This document shows, one piece after another, positions 33,443-46,541 of a stretch of DNA of 64,000 nucleotides. Position 1 is the first letter of the stretch, and each line of letters starts with the position of its first letter. The stretch is from Dugong dugon (taxonomy: Eukaryota > Chordata > Mammalia > Sirenia > Dugongidae), in NCBI GenBank assembly GCA_030035585.1, contig CM057477.1, forward strand, positions 60,741,447 to 60,805,446, read 5' to 3'. Position numbers and translations under genes: made by a program. The notes below the pieces were generated by a model that worked only from the letters and a program-made list of their open reading frames with translations, was not told the origin of the DNA and did no database searches.

Positions 33443-35418
33443 ACTATCTAGCATCAACAAGGGAAAATGAGAGCGTTTTCTAAATAACTGAATAATATTC
33501 AACCGTTCAACAACTATTTATTAAGCACCTACCAGATACCAGGCCCTGTGTGCTAGAGGCACACTCACTTTTCCACAATGGCAAAAAGTCTTTAATTTTA
33601 TTTTTTATCACTGTAATATATGTATATAATTTTAAAAGTGTACCAAGTAATAGTGTTACTTGTTAGTACCACCAAGGCTTACACTAAAGAAAAAGAACTT
33701 CCTGCCTGCCCCCACACCTCACACACGGCCACTTTCAATTCCTGTTTGCTGTTTTCTCTAGCAATTGTTTTTTTCTTAACAGTGTGTATATTCTGTTATT
33801 TCTTGATTTTTTTTTCCCCCAATTGTACCTATTATCACTTATCTTCCTGCTAGGAAAGAAGATTTATGCTTCTGTTAGTAACCACCCTAACCCCATCCCA
33901 ATACACTCTTCTCATCCTTCTGATGCTTGCAGCTTTTTTTTTTTTTTTTTTAAACTTTCAGTGTGGTGGATGAGGGGGATCCGGGGCCTCAGCAGCTCCC
34001 CCAATTAGACTCCCAATTCCTCCTCCAGGTTTCAACTCTTCTTTTCAGAGGTACCGCGTGCCTCTAATTTCCGAGTTTTAATTAACTTGCTTTTTACTGC
34101 TTCTTGCAAATGAGCTCTGGTTTTTCCTGCTTCCCTAAGTTGGTTACCACTTCATCCTTCTACATTCCAGCTTCCACAAGTTTGCCGATATCTTTTCCTT
34201 GCTGCAATCTCCCAGCCTGTCCATTTGTTTTTATGACTTCATGCCTTTTACGGCTTTATGGTCTTTTCAGTGGGATTTGGGGATGGGGGATTGGAAATAA
34301 GCAAATGAAGTGTTCTTAAACTGCAGTGTTTAACCAGATTATCTTAACAATTTCAAGTAAAAAATTTACCTGAATTCTGCTACTTGATCCTCACAACAAT
34401 CTGAAAGTTAGGCTGGTAAATAAGAGAATGACTTGATGAACCAATGACTGGGCAGTATTATGATTGTTTTCAGAAGAGAAAACAGACAATCAGAGACACA
34501 ATTTAAGTAACTTTTCAAGAGCTAAACAACTCACTAGTAACAAAATAACGACTAGGGCTGCAGGATATACTTAAAATAGGGGGTTAACACCTGGTGACCG
34601 GCAGTGTGCACCTGCCCCCAGCCTGCCTGGTGACCAATGGGAGTGCTCTCAGCACTCCCCCACTGTGACCGGCCAGGCAGGCACATTTCCTCAACAGCAA
34701 TAGCCTGGCACATCCCGACAGGTGCCACCCGCACCCCTGCCAATGATGAGCAGAAGATCCCAATGCCCTCTCTCCTCGACTGCCTGGCTACAACGTCACA
34801 CATCCCACACCAGGCAGTTCCTGCAGGCTGAATGCACATGCACAGAGACCCCTCAATCCCCTACCACTTACTGAGAAGCCAATTCATGCATACACAGAGG
34901 GCCTATCCCATCCACTGCCTCATAGTGTCTATGGAGATGCCCTGCCCTGCTCTCTAGCAGACAAACTAACTGCTAGCACCAACTTGGAAGGACCCCACAG
35001 TTCCACAAGAACTGTGGAGGGGCCCTGACCACCCAACACTTGCCACTCCACATCAGGGATAGGACCTGATCCTGCATCTGCTCAATCCTGTAAGGGAAGA
35101 CATATTAGCTTAATGACAGAGGACTCACACATGGGTGTGACCCACTATATTCACTAGTGAGAGGAAATCACACCCAGCCAACCGATACCACCAAAGTCAC
35201 ACACAGACCAGTATCACAAAAGAATTAAAATAATAGAAAGGAAGAAAGACATTCTAAAGTGAAAGAGAAGAAACAAAGCTCCTGATATGTCAAAACAAAA
35301 CAAAAAAATCAGGATAAAACAATCAAACATACAATCAATAAGGAAACATAAATAAATTAACACTGTAATACCTCAGAGACAGCAGGCAATAACAAATCAC
35401 ATAAAGAAACAGGGTAAG

Positions 35419-36400
35419 ATGTCTCAAACAAGTGAGCAAAATAAAGGGACAGAAAACATTCCAGAGGAAGAACTGATACTAGAACAACCTGACAAGGAAT
35501 TTAAAAGACTAATATTTAGGCTCCTCGGAAAAAATCTAGAAGAATTCAGAAAAAGAATACAAGAACAAAATTACAAACTCCATACACAAATAGAAACCAT
35601 ACAAAAACAACTAGCAATCCAGAAGCTTAACAATCAAATAACAGAAATGAAAAACTCAATAGAAGGATACAGAAGCAGAACTGAATCAACAGAATAACGA
35701 ATCAGTGAAATAGGGAACAAAGCCCCTGATATTAATTTGTTTGAGGAACAATCATACAAAACACTGAAGATAAATGAAGACAGCATAAGGGTTATGTGAG
35801 ACACCATCAAGAGAGATAATAAACATACGTGAAGAATTTCAGAAGGGGAAGAGAGGAAAAGGAGTACAAAGAGAATTTTTGAAGCCATAATGACAGAAAA
35901 CTCTCCAAATATCATGAAAGATGAGAAGATTTCCATCCAGGATGCTCAATGAACCCCACAAAGAATAGACTCCAAAAGAAATTCACCAAGACATATTAAA
36001 ATCAAACTTTCCAAAACCAAAGACAAAGAAAGAATTTTGAGAGCAGCTTGTGAAAAGCAAAACATCACCTACAAAGGGGCATCAATAAGACTAAGTGCTG
36101 ATTTCTCGTCAGAAACCATGCAGGCAACAAGGCAATGGGATGATGTATTTTAAGCCCTGAAAGAAAAGAATTGCCAACCAAGAATCATATATCCAACAAA
36201 ACTGTCTTTAAAAAATGAGGGTGAAATTAAGACATTCCCAGACAAGCAGAAATTAAGGGAATTTGTAACTACCAGATCAGCCTTCCAAGAAATATTAAAG
36301 GGAGTCTTTGGACATAAATCCAACGACATCAGACAACAACCTAAGAAAGACACATGACAGCACCGTCCAGATACCAACCCATGTAAAGACTTCACAAAAG
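35419..36400 (+). pseudogene. L1 ORF1 relic
   Basis: A 92-codon open N-terminal piece (MSQTSEQNKGTENIPEEELI) with a coiled-coil heptad pattern, then a TAA at 35695. The remaining frame shows NIMKDEKISIQDAQ, LSADFSSETMQATRQWDD and FPDKQKLREFVTTRSAFQEI, the C-terminal domain. Non-functional. Confidence 0.85.
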
Positions 36401-36769
36401 TAAAAAAAAGCTGCAAAACTGATTACAGGGAACCAGAGATACTAAGCTGTAAATGATGACATCAGAACAAAAGGGAGAATGAATGTAGTTATAGAACTTT
36501 CATACGGAGAGGAACTCAATTCGATTTCAAGATATAACAGATTGTTTTTAAATACAGGGGGGTAAACATAAACTTCAGGGTAACCACAAAGAAAATTAAT
36601 AAATCTACTCACCATAATAAAGAAGAATTAAATAAAAAAGACTCAGTAAACAGAAAAACAACAATAACGGACGATAGGAAAAGAACATCAATATACAAAA
36701 AGAACTCAGCACAGAAAATTAAGAAAAAAGAAACTTAACAATAACAAAATATATAAAACAAAGTGGCAG

Positions 36770-38139
36770 CAAAGAATTCATACCTATCAATAATCACACT
36801 GAATGTAAATAGATTAAATGTACCAGTCAAGAGGCAGAGAGTGGCAGAATGGATAAAAAAAAATATGATCCGTGAATATTTTGTCTACAAGAGGTACACC
36901 TTAGACACAAAGATATAAAAAGGCTAAAAATCAAAGGATGGAAAAAATATATACCAAGTAAACAGCAACCAAAAGAGAGCACGAGTGGCAATACTAATTC
37001 CTGAAAAAATAAACTTTAAGTCAAAATCCGTAAGAGACAAAGAAGGCAATTATATAATGACTAAAGGGTGAATTCAACAAGAAGACATAATGATAATAAA
37101 TATTTATACACCCAATGCCAGAGCTCCAAAATATATAAAACAAACTCTAACAGATTTGAAGAGAGAAATAGATAGTTGTACAGTAATAGTAGATTTAATA
37201 TACCATTTTCAACGATGGACAGAACAACTAGAAGCAAAATCAACAGAGACGCAGAAGACCTAAACAACACTATCAATCAACTTGACCTCACAGACATATA
37301 ATACATACCACCCAACAGCAACACAATACATATTCTTCTTCAGCACTTCTGGAACATTCTCCAGAATAGACCATTTTTTAAGCCACAGAGCAAGTCCCAA
37401 TAAATTTAAAAAGATCGAAATTATACAAAGCATCTTCTCTGACCATAAGCAGTTAAAACTAGAAATCAAGAACAGGAAGATAAAGGGAAATAAATTAAAT
37501 ACTTGAAAACTAAGTAACATTACTAAAAAATTATTGGGTCATAGAAGAAATCAAAAGTGGGAAATTTAAAAAATACTTAGAATCAAATGAGAACAAAAAC
37601 ACAACAAAACAAAATCTCTGAGATACAGCAAAATAAGTGCTCAGAGGAAAATTTACAGCAATAAACGCATACATTAAAAAAGAAGAAAGATCCAAGATCA
37701 ACAACATAACCCAACAACTTGAACAAATAGAAAAGGAAGAGCAAAAGAAGACCAAAGCTACCAGAAGAAAGGCAATAAAGACTAGAGCAGAAAGAAATGA
37801 AATAAAAAACAGAAAAACAATAGAAAGAATCATCAAGGCTAGAAGTTGGCTCTTTGAGAGATCCAAAAAATTGACAAACCACTGGTCAAAAAGACAAAGG
37901 AAAAGAATGAGAAGATGCAAATAACCAAAATAAGAAATGATATGGGTGACACTACAATAGAACCAACTGAGATAAAAAGGACCATAACAGAATATGATAA
38001 AAATTATATGCCAACAAATCTAAAAACATAGAAGAAATGGATAAATTTATACAAACACTCTACTCACCTACACTAACTCAAATAGAGGTAGAAAATCTAA
38101 ACAGACCTATGAGATGGAAGATGTTACCAAAAAACTTCC
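36770..38139 (+). pseudogene. L1 ORF2 endonuclease and linker relic
   Basis: Pieces VKRQRVAEWIKK, NIYTPNARAPKYIKQTLTDL, SRIDHFLSHRASPNKFKKIE and FSDHKQLKLEIKNRK. Several stops. The domain order matches L1 ORF2 up to the region just before RT. Confidence 0.85.
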
Positions 38140-38316
38140 ACAAAAGAAAGGTTTGAGTCCACCCTTAGGCACCTTTGAAGAAAGTCCTGGTGACCTACTT
38201 CCAAGAAGTCAGTCGTTGAAAACCCTGTGGAGCCAGTTCTGCTCTGACACACATGCAGTCACCATGAGTCAGAGTTAAACTGATGGCAATTGTGTTTTTG
38301 GTTTTTTTGTTTTTCT
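38140..38316 (+). mobile_element. AfroSINE, 5'-truncated, at the L1 break
   Basis: Begins inside the body ('gtttgagtccacccttaggc'), tail 'caccatgagtcagagttaaa', then a T-rich end. It marks the 3' limit of the second L1. Confidence 0.85.
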
Positions 38317-39066
38317 TTAACGAAGCTGAGAACTGTTAGGAAAACAAAAGGAAGGGAATAAAACAGCACGCATCATCCTGTTACAGAGGCAAGGGCAAGG
38401 GAGGGGAGAAAACAGAGACCACGTGGGAGACAGACGGGGCTGATGAGGCATCCCCATGCAGGAACACCGCTCCAGAGGTGGCAGCGGAGGCTCTGGCAAG
38501 GCTGCACTCAGTATTATTATCCTATAACTAGCAAAGCATATTTACTAGGGAAAGGCTGGTTGTTCTTTGGTACCAACAAGGAAAATTTCAACTAATTAAT
38601 TTGTTCTGTTGAACTGACAGCCATCACAGATGCATCCACATGCCTTTTAAGCATATTCTTGGTTCATTTACAGGGTTCTCACACAGAAGTGCAATATTTA
38701 GTTGGACAGATACAAAATAAGTTGCACTTGTTCCAAGGACTGAGCTTTGGACATTAAGAGAATCAAAATACTCTAAGCAGGGGGGAGATAATGCACAGCA
38801 TTTGAGACACTGTCAAGTCTTGCTCCACTCAACATATATTTATTAAGCACCAACCATTTTCTAGGACACCCAGATTCACACTGGAAATACAGATATAAAT
38901 AAAACATAGTTCCACCCTGAAGAAATCACAGTATAATGAGGGAAACATACCCAGAAACAACCATGATACAAATCAGAAAAAAATGTGTTACTGAACACAA
39001 CAAGTTCAAGCAATACAATGTGGGAATATAAGGGAAGGAATGCAAACAAGATAAATAAGGAGCAAA

Positions 39067-39286
39067 TGTGCCCGGATGCCACAAATGGTTTGTGTCTGAC
39101 TACTAACTGAAAGTTTGGTGGTTCGAGTCCACCTAGCAGTGCCTTGAAGAAAGGCCTGGAGGTTGAATTCTGTGAGATCACAGCCACTGATAAACCTATG
39201 GAGCTCAGTTCTACTCTGACACACACGGGGTCACCATGAGCCAGAACTGATGCTATGGCAATGGGTTTGGTTTCTGGTTTGGTGGT
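39067..39286 (+). mobile_element. AfroSINE variant
   Basis: 'gtggttcgagtccacctagc', 'gaaaggcctggaggttgaat', 'caccatgagccagaactgat'. It directly precedes a solo LTR, whose TSD lies in its T/G-rich end. Confidence 0.88.
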
Positions 39287-39791
39287 TGTCATGGTCTGAA
39301 TTATGTCCCCCAAAAATGAGTGTATCGTTTGGCTGGGCCATGATTCCCAGAATTGTGTGGTTGCCCTCCGTTTTGTGATTGTAATTTTATGTTAAAGAGG
39401 ATTTGGGTGGGCTTGTAACACCACCTTTACCCAGGTCACATCCTGATCCAACGTAAAGGGAGTTTCCCTGGGGTGTGGCCTGCACCACCTTTTCTCTCTC
39501 AAGAGATAAAAGGAAAGGGAAGCAAGCAGAGAGTGGGGGACCTCATACCATCAAGAAAGCAGTGCCAGGAGCAGAGCGTGTCCTTTGGACCTGGGGTCCC
39601 TGCGCAGAGAAACTCCTAGTCCGGGGGAACACTGAAGAGAAGAAGGCCGACAGAGAGAAAAAGCCTTCCCCTGGAGCTGACGCCCTGAATTTGGACTTTA
39701 GCCTACTTTGACTGTGAGGAAATAAACTTCTCTTCGTTAAAACCATCCACCTGTGGTATTTCTTTTAGAGCAGCACTAGATAACTAGGACA
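39287..39791 (+). mobile_element. MaLR-like solo LTR (copy 2) with perfect 5-bp TSD
   Basis: Starts TGTCATGGTCTGAATTATG, contains 'ggctgggccatgattcccag' and AATAAA at about 39721, and ends ctagataactaggaca. TSD gtggt at 39282-39286 and 39792-39796. 505 bp. Confidence 0.93.
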
Positions 39792-40110
39792 GTGGTTCAA
39801 CATGTTGAGTATGTCCATGAAAGCTCCCCAAGGAAAGAGTGTATGTCTTATCACTGCTCTACACAGCTCCCAACATTTGAGATTGAGCTCCATACTACAA
39901 GGGACTTAAGTGATATTATAAAGAAAGTATCACCTAGAAGATATGAGGGGTAGAATTTCCTGTCCATGTTGGCCAAATGGTATACCGAAAACGCAAACAA
40001 CATACAACCAATACCAGTACCTGCGTGCTCCCTTTTAGTGCTGCTCTTGTCAGGGAAGAGTGGCTTTGCTTGAGAGCATCAGGCTAGCACCAAAGATCTG
40101 TCTTGGAAGC

Positions 40111-40565
40111 TATTATGGATTGAATTGTGTCCCCAAAAAGATATGTTGAAGTTTTAACACCCCTGCTCTGGTGAATGTGGCCTTGTTTGGAGAAGTAGGG
40201 TTTTCCTTCGCAGATGGTATCAATTAACAAAGTTAGCCAGGATTATAGTAGATCCCAATTCTAATCTTTTCTGAGTGGCGTCCTATAAGAGGGGAAAACA
40301 GACACCAAAACCGAGTTACACACAGGAGGAAGACATCATGTAAGGATTTACCTAGAAGCCAAGGAACGCCAAGAATCGCTCAGGTTATCATGAAGCTGAA
40401 AGAGACATGGAAAGATCTTCTCCTAGAGGCGACAGAGAGAGTGTGGCCCTGCTGAGGCCCTGAATTTGGACTTCAAGCCTCCAGAATTGTGAAAAAATAA
40501 GTTTCTTTCTTTAAAGCTTCCCACTTTGTGATATTTTGTTATGGCAGCCCAAGGGGACTCAGACA
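40111..40565 (+). mobile_element. MaLR (MLT1/MST-type) solo LTR with perfect 5-bp TSD
   Basis: Starts TATTATGGATTGAATTGTG, contains 'gttgaagttttaacacccct' and 'cctccagaattgtgaaaaaa', and ends ggggactcagaca. TSD gaagc at 40106-40110 and 40566-40570. Confidence 0.93.
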
Positions 40566-42429
40566 GAAGCCCAAGTTAACAGCAAGAAGTAAGATGGTCA
40601 CCGTTTCCTGCTGGTAGTTATAAAAATCACTTGGCCGCGTTCCGATTTTCCAGTGGCGCCCCTGTTTTAACAAAACGCATATACACAACAGACAGGTATG
40701 TCCACGTCTGAATGCATGAGAAGCCTGATGAGCCCACAGTGAAAGGCATGCTCCAAAGCAATGTTTTAGTGTAGTAATTGAAGACTCCGATAGGATCATT
40801 TCAAAATCATGTCTGAATCCCAGTGGGACGTGTTCCGACATGGTTCAGCCTGACTGCTTTCTGTAAACATTAAAGGGCCCGTGTCTGGGCAGGACGTAAT
40901 TCTCCCAGGAGAGAATGTTCTCTCAAGTCAACCAGAGGAGTCAGTACTAGGAAGGAAGAAGTGGAAGCAGTTAGATAGTTGCATGCAATGAAGGTTACTT
41001 AACCCCCTTCTTTTGAATGTCTTTGGAGGGGGTGGATAGTTTAGACAAGTCCTGGTTCTGTGACTCCCCAAAAGTGCTCTTTCCCAGAATGCCGAAGATG
41101 GCCTTGCTTATCAGGAATGAGGAGGAAGATGGAAACTACCCAAAAATCTAACAGGAGACCAACCAAATCAGAGGCAGTAAATACTAATGGGCGAAGTAGG
41201 GAAGTTAAAAACAAACAAAAAAACATTGTGTATAGTCTCCTCTTACTAGCTATTTTTTGTCCTATCATTTTAATGTAAAGATAAATGGACTTCTGAATAT
41301 AATAATAATCACTAAACCACAGCTCTCTCTTCCACCCAGAAGTACTTCCTATCAACTTTCTTTTAACTTTAAAAAAAACATTTTTCCCCAAAAAGTTACT
41401 TGAAAGTACCGAAACTATATAGGAAAATATAATAATCGCTCATAAAACTCCTCACCGCGAGATCACCTCCTTTAACATTTCAGTATGGCTCCTTCCCTGC
41501 CTTGATTTATATACACAGATTATAATTTATAATCACCTCAGGTCACATTTTAATGCTTGCCAGGTGCCAGGCATTAGGATAAACACTCGACATGCTTTTT
41601 CCTCATAATCCTAGAAATAATGTCCTGAGGTAAATGGTATCCCTCTCTGTACGTGAGAGATGAGGCCTAGAGAGATGAAGTCACTTGTACAACGTCACGG
41701 GGCAGTAAGAAGAGAAGGTAGGATTCAAAATTCTCCCACACTCTGTTTTATAAGCTCCTTTTTGTTCATTTCCATATATGCGAGCACAGTTCTATGTCCT
41801 TTAAATATGGTCGTAATTGCCGCATGGTATTCCAAACTTTAAAATCTTCAAACCCACTATTACCGAACAAATTGTTTCAATTTTTCCATTAAAATCATTT
41901 TAAAAATAAACACAAATACAGCTTGTGTGCTATTTCCTCAGAATAAATTTATATCTTTTAGATCTAGTGCTTTTACTTTCAGGAAGCTCTAGAATTTTTG
42001 TCAAATAGCCAAATAGGACTTCAGTTCATTCTCCCATCAGCAGCACATGAGAGTTTGAAGTGCACCTTACTAGCTAACAGTACACACAAATTATTATCTG
42101 TATTTTTCTAAAGTTTCTTGTTTCGTCTCATGATTAGTCTCCCAGCTGAAATTTAGAAATAGGTTTTCCAATTACCTCAAACAAATTCCATTGAAATGTT
42201 TATTGGAACCACATTAAAGTCACAAATCAACTTGGACAGAATGGTAGTTATTACAATATTGAATTTTATCATTCAGGAGCATCATCTGTATCTACTTTAT
42301 TCAAATTGACTTTTAAGTGTCACAGGAAAGTTTATCCCACCCACCACCCCCAGGGCTGAGCTGTTTTTGATGAGATCTTCTCTCCTACTACATTTTCTAA
42401 TCAATTTTTGCTGGTATTTGGAAAGTTGT

Positions 42430-42475
42430 TGATTTTTGTGTGTGTATATATGTATATATATATATATTTTAACAA
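42430..42475 (+). repeat. (TG)n(TA)n microsatellite
   Basis: Run 'gtgtgtgtatatatgtatat' extending into tatata. Confidence 0.9.
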
Positions 42476-43235
42476 CTCTTTCTTATTGAACTCCATTTGT
42501 ATATAATGTAAACAACTCCATCTGTTCTAATCATTGTTCAGCTGATTCTCTTCGGTTGTACGAGCAAATTACTTTCATCCATAAATAATGATAACTTTAT
42601 TTCTCAGCACTAATAATTAGCAAAGTTCCTTTTTTTATTTTTATTTTTTTGTCTTGTCAGGCCAGCTCAAGCAATTCACAAACATTGATCCACACATTAT
42701 TAACAATTTTTTTACTTAACATCGTTTTCCACCAAGTAACTCTGAGAAGCACTACCCTAGTTTCCAGAGTAATACTGATTAATAATAGAAATAACAGACA
42801 TTTTTATACTGTTGGCTATCTTAATATTTCCACACCAAGTATAATGTTTACTGGTTTGAGAGACTATATGTATGTCAAGAAAATCTTTTTACTTCTAGTT
42901 CACTAAAGTTTTTTTTTTTTTTTGATAGCAGAGATTTGAATGTATCAAATATCTTTTTTTGCAACTGAAGATGATTTTTTCTTCATGACCTCTCCTATTA
43001 TAGTGATAAGATATAAAAAGTTATCCTAATATATAACTACCCATCTTTTAATTCCTAGAAAAAAGCTCTACTCTGTCTTGGTAAATTATTATTTACGAGA
43101 TAAATTCCACTAACTAGAAATTTCTTTCAGATTTTAATCTCTGTATTTGTGAGATTGGTGTGGCGGTACGTTTTTGTGTATATGTGTGCGTTTACTCCTT
43201 TTAGCAGTATGTGACATCATGGGGACAATACCAAA

Positions 43236-43374
43236 AAACAAAACAAAACCTATTGCCATCAAGTTGATTCTGACTGCCCCATAGGGTTTCCAAGGAGCAG
43301 CTGGTAGATTCAAACTGCCAACCTTTTTGGTTAGCAGCTGTAGCACTTAACCACTACACTATCATGGTTCCATG
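43236..43374 (-). mobile_element. AfroSINE, short form with internal loss
   Basis: The plus strand reads 'ctattgccatcaagttgatt', then 'ctgactgccccatagggttt' (the stretch between is deleted), then 'aaactgccaacctttttggt' and 'ccactacactatcatggttcc'. Confidence 0.9.
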
Positions 43375-44069
43375 TGGATAATAGTTAAATAAAATTACTT
43401 CTAAAGTGTTTCATTTTTTTCTTGCTCTGAGACAATGTGTAAAGCATAGAAAAAAAAATTTTGTTCCTCGAAAATTTGAAGGAACTTGCCTGTAAAATTA
43501 TTCAATTTTGGCCTGTTGTGGGGAAGTAATTCTCAGAAAACTTTAAAAAATAACTTGCATTTTTATTTTTTTTAAAGTATTTTAATTCTTCAAGTCATTT
43601 TTAGAGTTTTACATTTTCCCAGAGGATCCCTCACTTAATTCAGATTTCAATTAATTAGCATAGTATTACCTACAGTAATACAAATTTAATCTTTTCCAAA
43701 TCTATGGTGATAGCCGCTCGTTTCTAATGTTGTGTATTTGCATTGTGACTAATCTCTTCTTGATTAGGCTTGCCAGGGATTTGTTCATTTTGTTGACCTT
43801 ATCAAAGAACAAGCTGTTGGATTTTTACAACAGCTGTTTTTTCAAGTTTTATTATTAATTTTTGTTCTTATCTTAATTACTTCCTCTTCTTTCAGTATAC
43901 TTCACTGTTATAAATTCTTGAATTAAATATTTATTTTCACTTTTTAGTATTAGATTTAAAAGTTATGATTTTTTTTTCCTTTTGAGAACTTGCCTGTGTT
44001 CCTCATAAAGTGTTCTTACTGTAATCTTTTAATTTATTTGATAATAACAAGTTTCTCTCTCACCCAAAA

Positions 44070-44205
44070 GGTTTTTTTATTGTTGTAAAAATATATATAG
44101 CACATTTGCCAATTTAATGTTTTTCACATATATAGTTCAGTGACATCAACTGCAGTAATCATGTTGTGCAACCATCACCAATATCCACCCGAAATTTTTT
44201 AAGCA
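44070..44205. repeat. Repeat fragment sharing motifs with 10620-10780
   Basis: 'tcagtgacatcaactgcagt' and 'gttgtgcaaccatcacc' recur from the element at 10.6 kb. L1-like 3' segment; family uncertain. Confidence 0.4.
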
Positions 44206-44762
44206 CGTATTTTTTAATTTGTTTTGACTTTACAAATGACTATATGAAATCAATAATCGTGCAAAACTAATAGGTGCAATCAGTCTACCAGAAATTTTAA
44301 GAAACTCCGAAAAGAGAAAAGGAAGACCGGATAAACTATATGGGGAAATGCATGTGTAGGGTAAGACTGAATCTGATTTGGGAGGAGATCTGAAGGAGCC
44401 CAAGTAGAAGATGCTGAGGCAGACATCAAGATGATCAGCTTCAGAACTGCGTTGGGAGAGATTAGACTCCTTCCCCTCCCACATTTGTGCTAAACATCTG
44501 GCAGTGCTGAAATGGTCCATTGTGTAAAGAGAGGTAAAGTAGAGAAAACAGGGTGATGCCCCAGGTACCTGCTGACCTGACAGGAGGGACAAGAAGCTAC
44601 CACACCCGGAAGACAAGCTCCTGACATACCTCACTTGGCAGCAAGTGAAGATATGACCAAGATAACCAAGAGAAGATAACCAAGAATCACCAAACATTTG
44701 AGAAAGAAATTTATGGGAGATAAAACTTAAAATGGACAAGACAAAATATAGTTAATATAGTA

Positions 44763-44857
44763 AATAACCAGTTGCAATCAAATCAACTCCAACTCATAGC
44801 GAACCCATGTGACTGTGCTCCATAGGGTTTTCAATGGCTGTTTTTTCAGAAGTATAA
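44763..44857 (-). mobile_element. AfroSINE tail half, antisense
   Basis: The plus strand reads 'aatcaactccaactcatagc' and 'ctccatagggttttcaatgg'. Ten bases later a sense copy begins, giving an inverted pair. Confidence 0.85.
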
Positions 44858-44867
44858 AAAGACTTAG

Positions 44868-45029
44868 GTGCCCTGGTGGTGCAGCAGTTAAGAGCTTGGT
44901 GGCTAAACTAAAGGTCAGCAGTTCAAATCTACCAGCTGGCTCTTTGGAAACCCTATGGGCAGTTCTACTTTGTCCTATAGGGTTACTATGAGTCAGAATT
45001 GACTTGACAGCAATGGTTTGGTTTTTAGG
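44868..45029 (+). mobile_element. AfroSINE, short form
   Basis: 'ggtgccctggtggtgcagca', 'cagcagttcaaatctacc', 'tagggttactatgagtcaga', then a T-rich end. Forms a tail-to-head inverted pair with 44763-44857. Confidence 0.93.
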
Positions 45030-45500
45030 TATAAAAGACTTTAATGTTTGTGTAAGGACCGTTAATGGGATATCTAAAAGAATATTACATTTATAAAGCA
45101 GAATACTGCTGCGAAAAAGTAAACCAGCAACCTTGGTAAATAAACAAATTCAATACAGGCACAAATAGCAGAATGGAAAATTATGAAATAATTTAGTGAG
45201 CAGGATGATCTAGCTAAAGGTGTCTCCCAGAATGCCATGAAAATGGCCAAAGAATTAGGAAGTACGATAAAACAATAAAGAGACATAGAGAATAGATATA
45301 AAATTTCCAACATTCATTTGATAGATGTCCCAGAAATGGAGAACAAAGACAATATGGGGGAAGAAATGCAAAAGTAAAATTAGAAATTTCCCTGAACTGA
45401 AGACAGTCATGTATTGTGAGACTAAAAGATCAAACTAAGGCCATGAAAGATTAAAAACAAAAACAGAAACACTGTGAAATTTTGTACTACACGAAAAGAA

Positions 45501-45741
45501 TGGAAGGAAAGAAGGGAGGGAGGAAGGGAGAGGAGGAGGAAAAGAGGGAGAGAGGAAGGAAGGACTAAAGGGAAGGAGGGAGGAATGAAGGGAGGGAGGG
45601 AGAGAGGAAGGGAGTTGGGGAGGAAGTGAAAGAGGAAGGGAAGGAGGGCGGGAGAGAAGGAAGGGAAGGGGCAGGGGAGGAAGAAAGGAAGGAAAACAGA
45701 AAAGAAAAAAGAAAATTCTCCAGAGAGAGAGAGAAAGAGAT
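45501..45741 (+). repeat. Polypurine tract, (GGAA)n/(GGGA)n-like, about 240 bp
   Basis: Almost pure A/G over about 200 bp (gaagggagggaggaagggag and similar), ending in an (AG)n run. Only a few pyrimidines interrupt it. Confidence 0.95.
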
Positions 45742-46022
45742 TATTCTATAAAAGATATGAAATTCAGATTGACATCTACATTCTCAGGAATAATACTGGA
45801 TATTAAAATACAATGAATCAAATCTTCAAAATTTGTAGGCAAAATGCTTTTTAAACCTCATCTGGGCAAACTAGCGCTTAAATTGAAGGCAAATTAGAAA
45901 CAGTTGGGATACAAGGGTTCAGAATGCCTACTACCCCACAGACCTTCTCTAAAAGAATTGTTCCAGCAAAATATAATAATCAGTCCAAGAAAGCCATAGA
46001 ATAAAAGAAACCGTTAGGATGG

Positions 46023-46541
46023 TTTTATGGATTGAATTGTGCCCCCCAAAAATATGTGTCAACTTGGCTAGGCCATGATTCCCAGTATTGTATGGTTGTC
46101 CATCACTCTATGATCTGATGTGATTATCCTATGTGTTGTAAATCCTAACCTCTGTGACGTTAACGAGGCAGGATTAGAGGCAGTTATGTTAATGAGGCAG
46201 GACTCAATCTACAGGATTAGGTCGTATCTTGAGTCAATCTCTTTTGAGATATAAAACAGAGAAGTGAGCTGAGAGGAGAGGGACCTCATGCTACCAAGAA
46301 AATACGCTAGGAGTGGAGCGTGTCCTTTGGACACAGGGTCCCCGCACTGAGAAGCTCCTAGACCAGGGGAAGATTGATGACAATGACTTTTCCCCAGAAC
46401 TGACAGAGAGAGGCTTTTCCCTGGAGCTGGCACCCTGAATTTGGACTTCTAGCCTCCTGAACTGTGAGAGAATAAACTTCTGTATGTTAAAGCCATCCAC
46501 TTGTGGTATTTCTGCCATACCAGCACTAGACAGCTAAGACA
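46023..46541 (+). mobile_element. MaLR-like solo LTR (copy 3) with perfect 5-bp TSD
   Basis: Starts TTTTATGGATTGAATTGTG (TG changed to TT), has 'ggctaggccatgattcccag' and AATAAA, and ends actagacagctaagaca. TSD gatgg at 46018-46022 and 46542-46546. It contains a small internal duplication ('gttaacgaggcaggattaga' then 'gttaatgaggcaggactcaa'). Confidence 0.92.

Larger units (their letters stand above)
34555..38139 (+). mobile_element. Second L1 LINE, 5' UTR + ORF1 + ORF2 endonuclease, no RT
   Basis: Same subfamily type as 2488-6765. C-rich 5' UTR piece (34.55-35.2 kb), ORF1 from 35419, ORF2 from about 36770. The endonuclease keeps FSDHKQLKLEI (SDH catalytic motif) but has lost the GDFN segment: the text reads TVIVDLIYHF, a small deletion. 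Similarity continues through the linker (IKTRAERNEIKNRKTIERII) and ends at about 38139 against a 5'-truncated AfroSINE. No reverse transcriptase. Confidence 0.88.

Noticed and set aside
37531..37920. 129-codon open frame on the minus strand, hydrophobic (…LFLFFISFLSALVFIAFLLV…)
   Set aside because: It is the antisense of A-rich L1 ORF2 linker sequence; runs of A on the plus strand read as Phe/Leu/Ser on the minus strand.
38876..39313. 145-codon open frame on the minus strand
   Set aside because: Crosses an AfroSINE (39067-39286) and unique flanks without any signal; a chance frame.
44230..44739. 169-codon open frame on the minus strand, the longest in the window
   Set aside because: No splice context, no family similarity I can recognise, and typical low-information composition. 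The plus strand resembles an old LINE-like relic. Length alone is possible by chance over 64 kb.
39287..46541. Two LTRs of the same family in the same orientation about 7 kb apart, as a possible provirus
   Set aside because: Each LTR has its own perfect 5-bp TSD (gtggt and gatgg), and the sequence between holds SINEs, another LTR and unique intron with no gag/pol/env similarity. They are separate solo LTRs.
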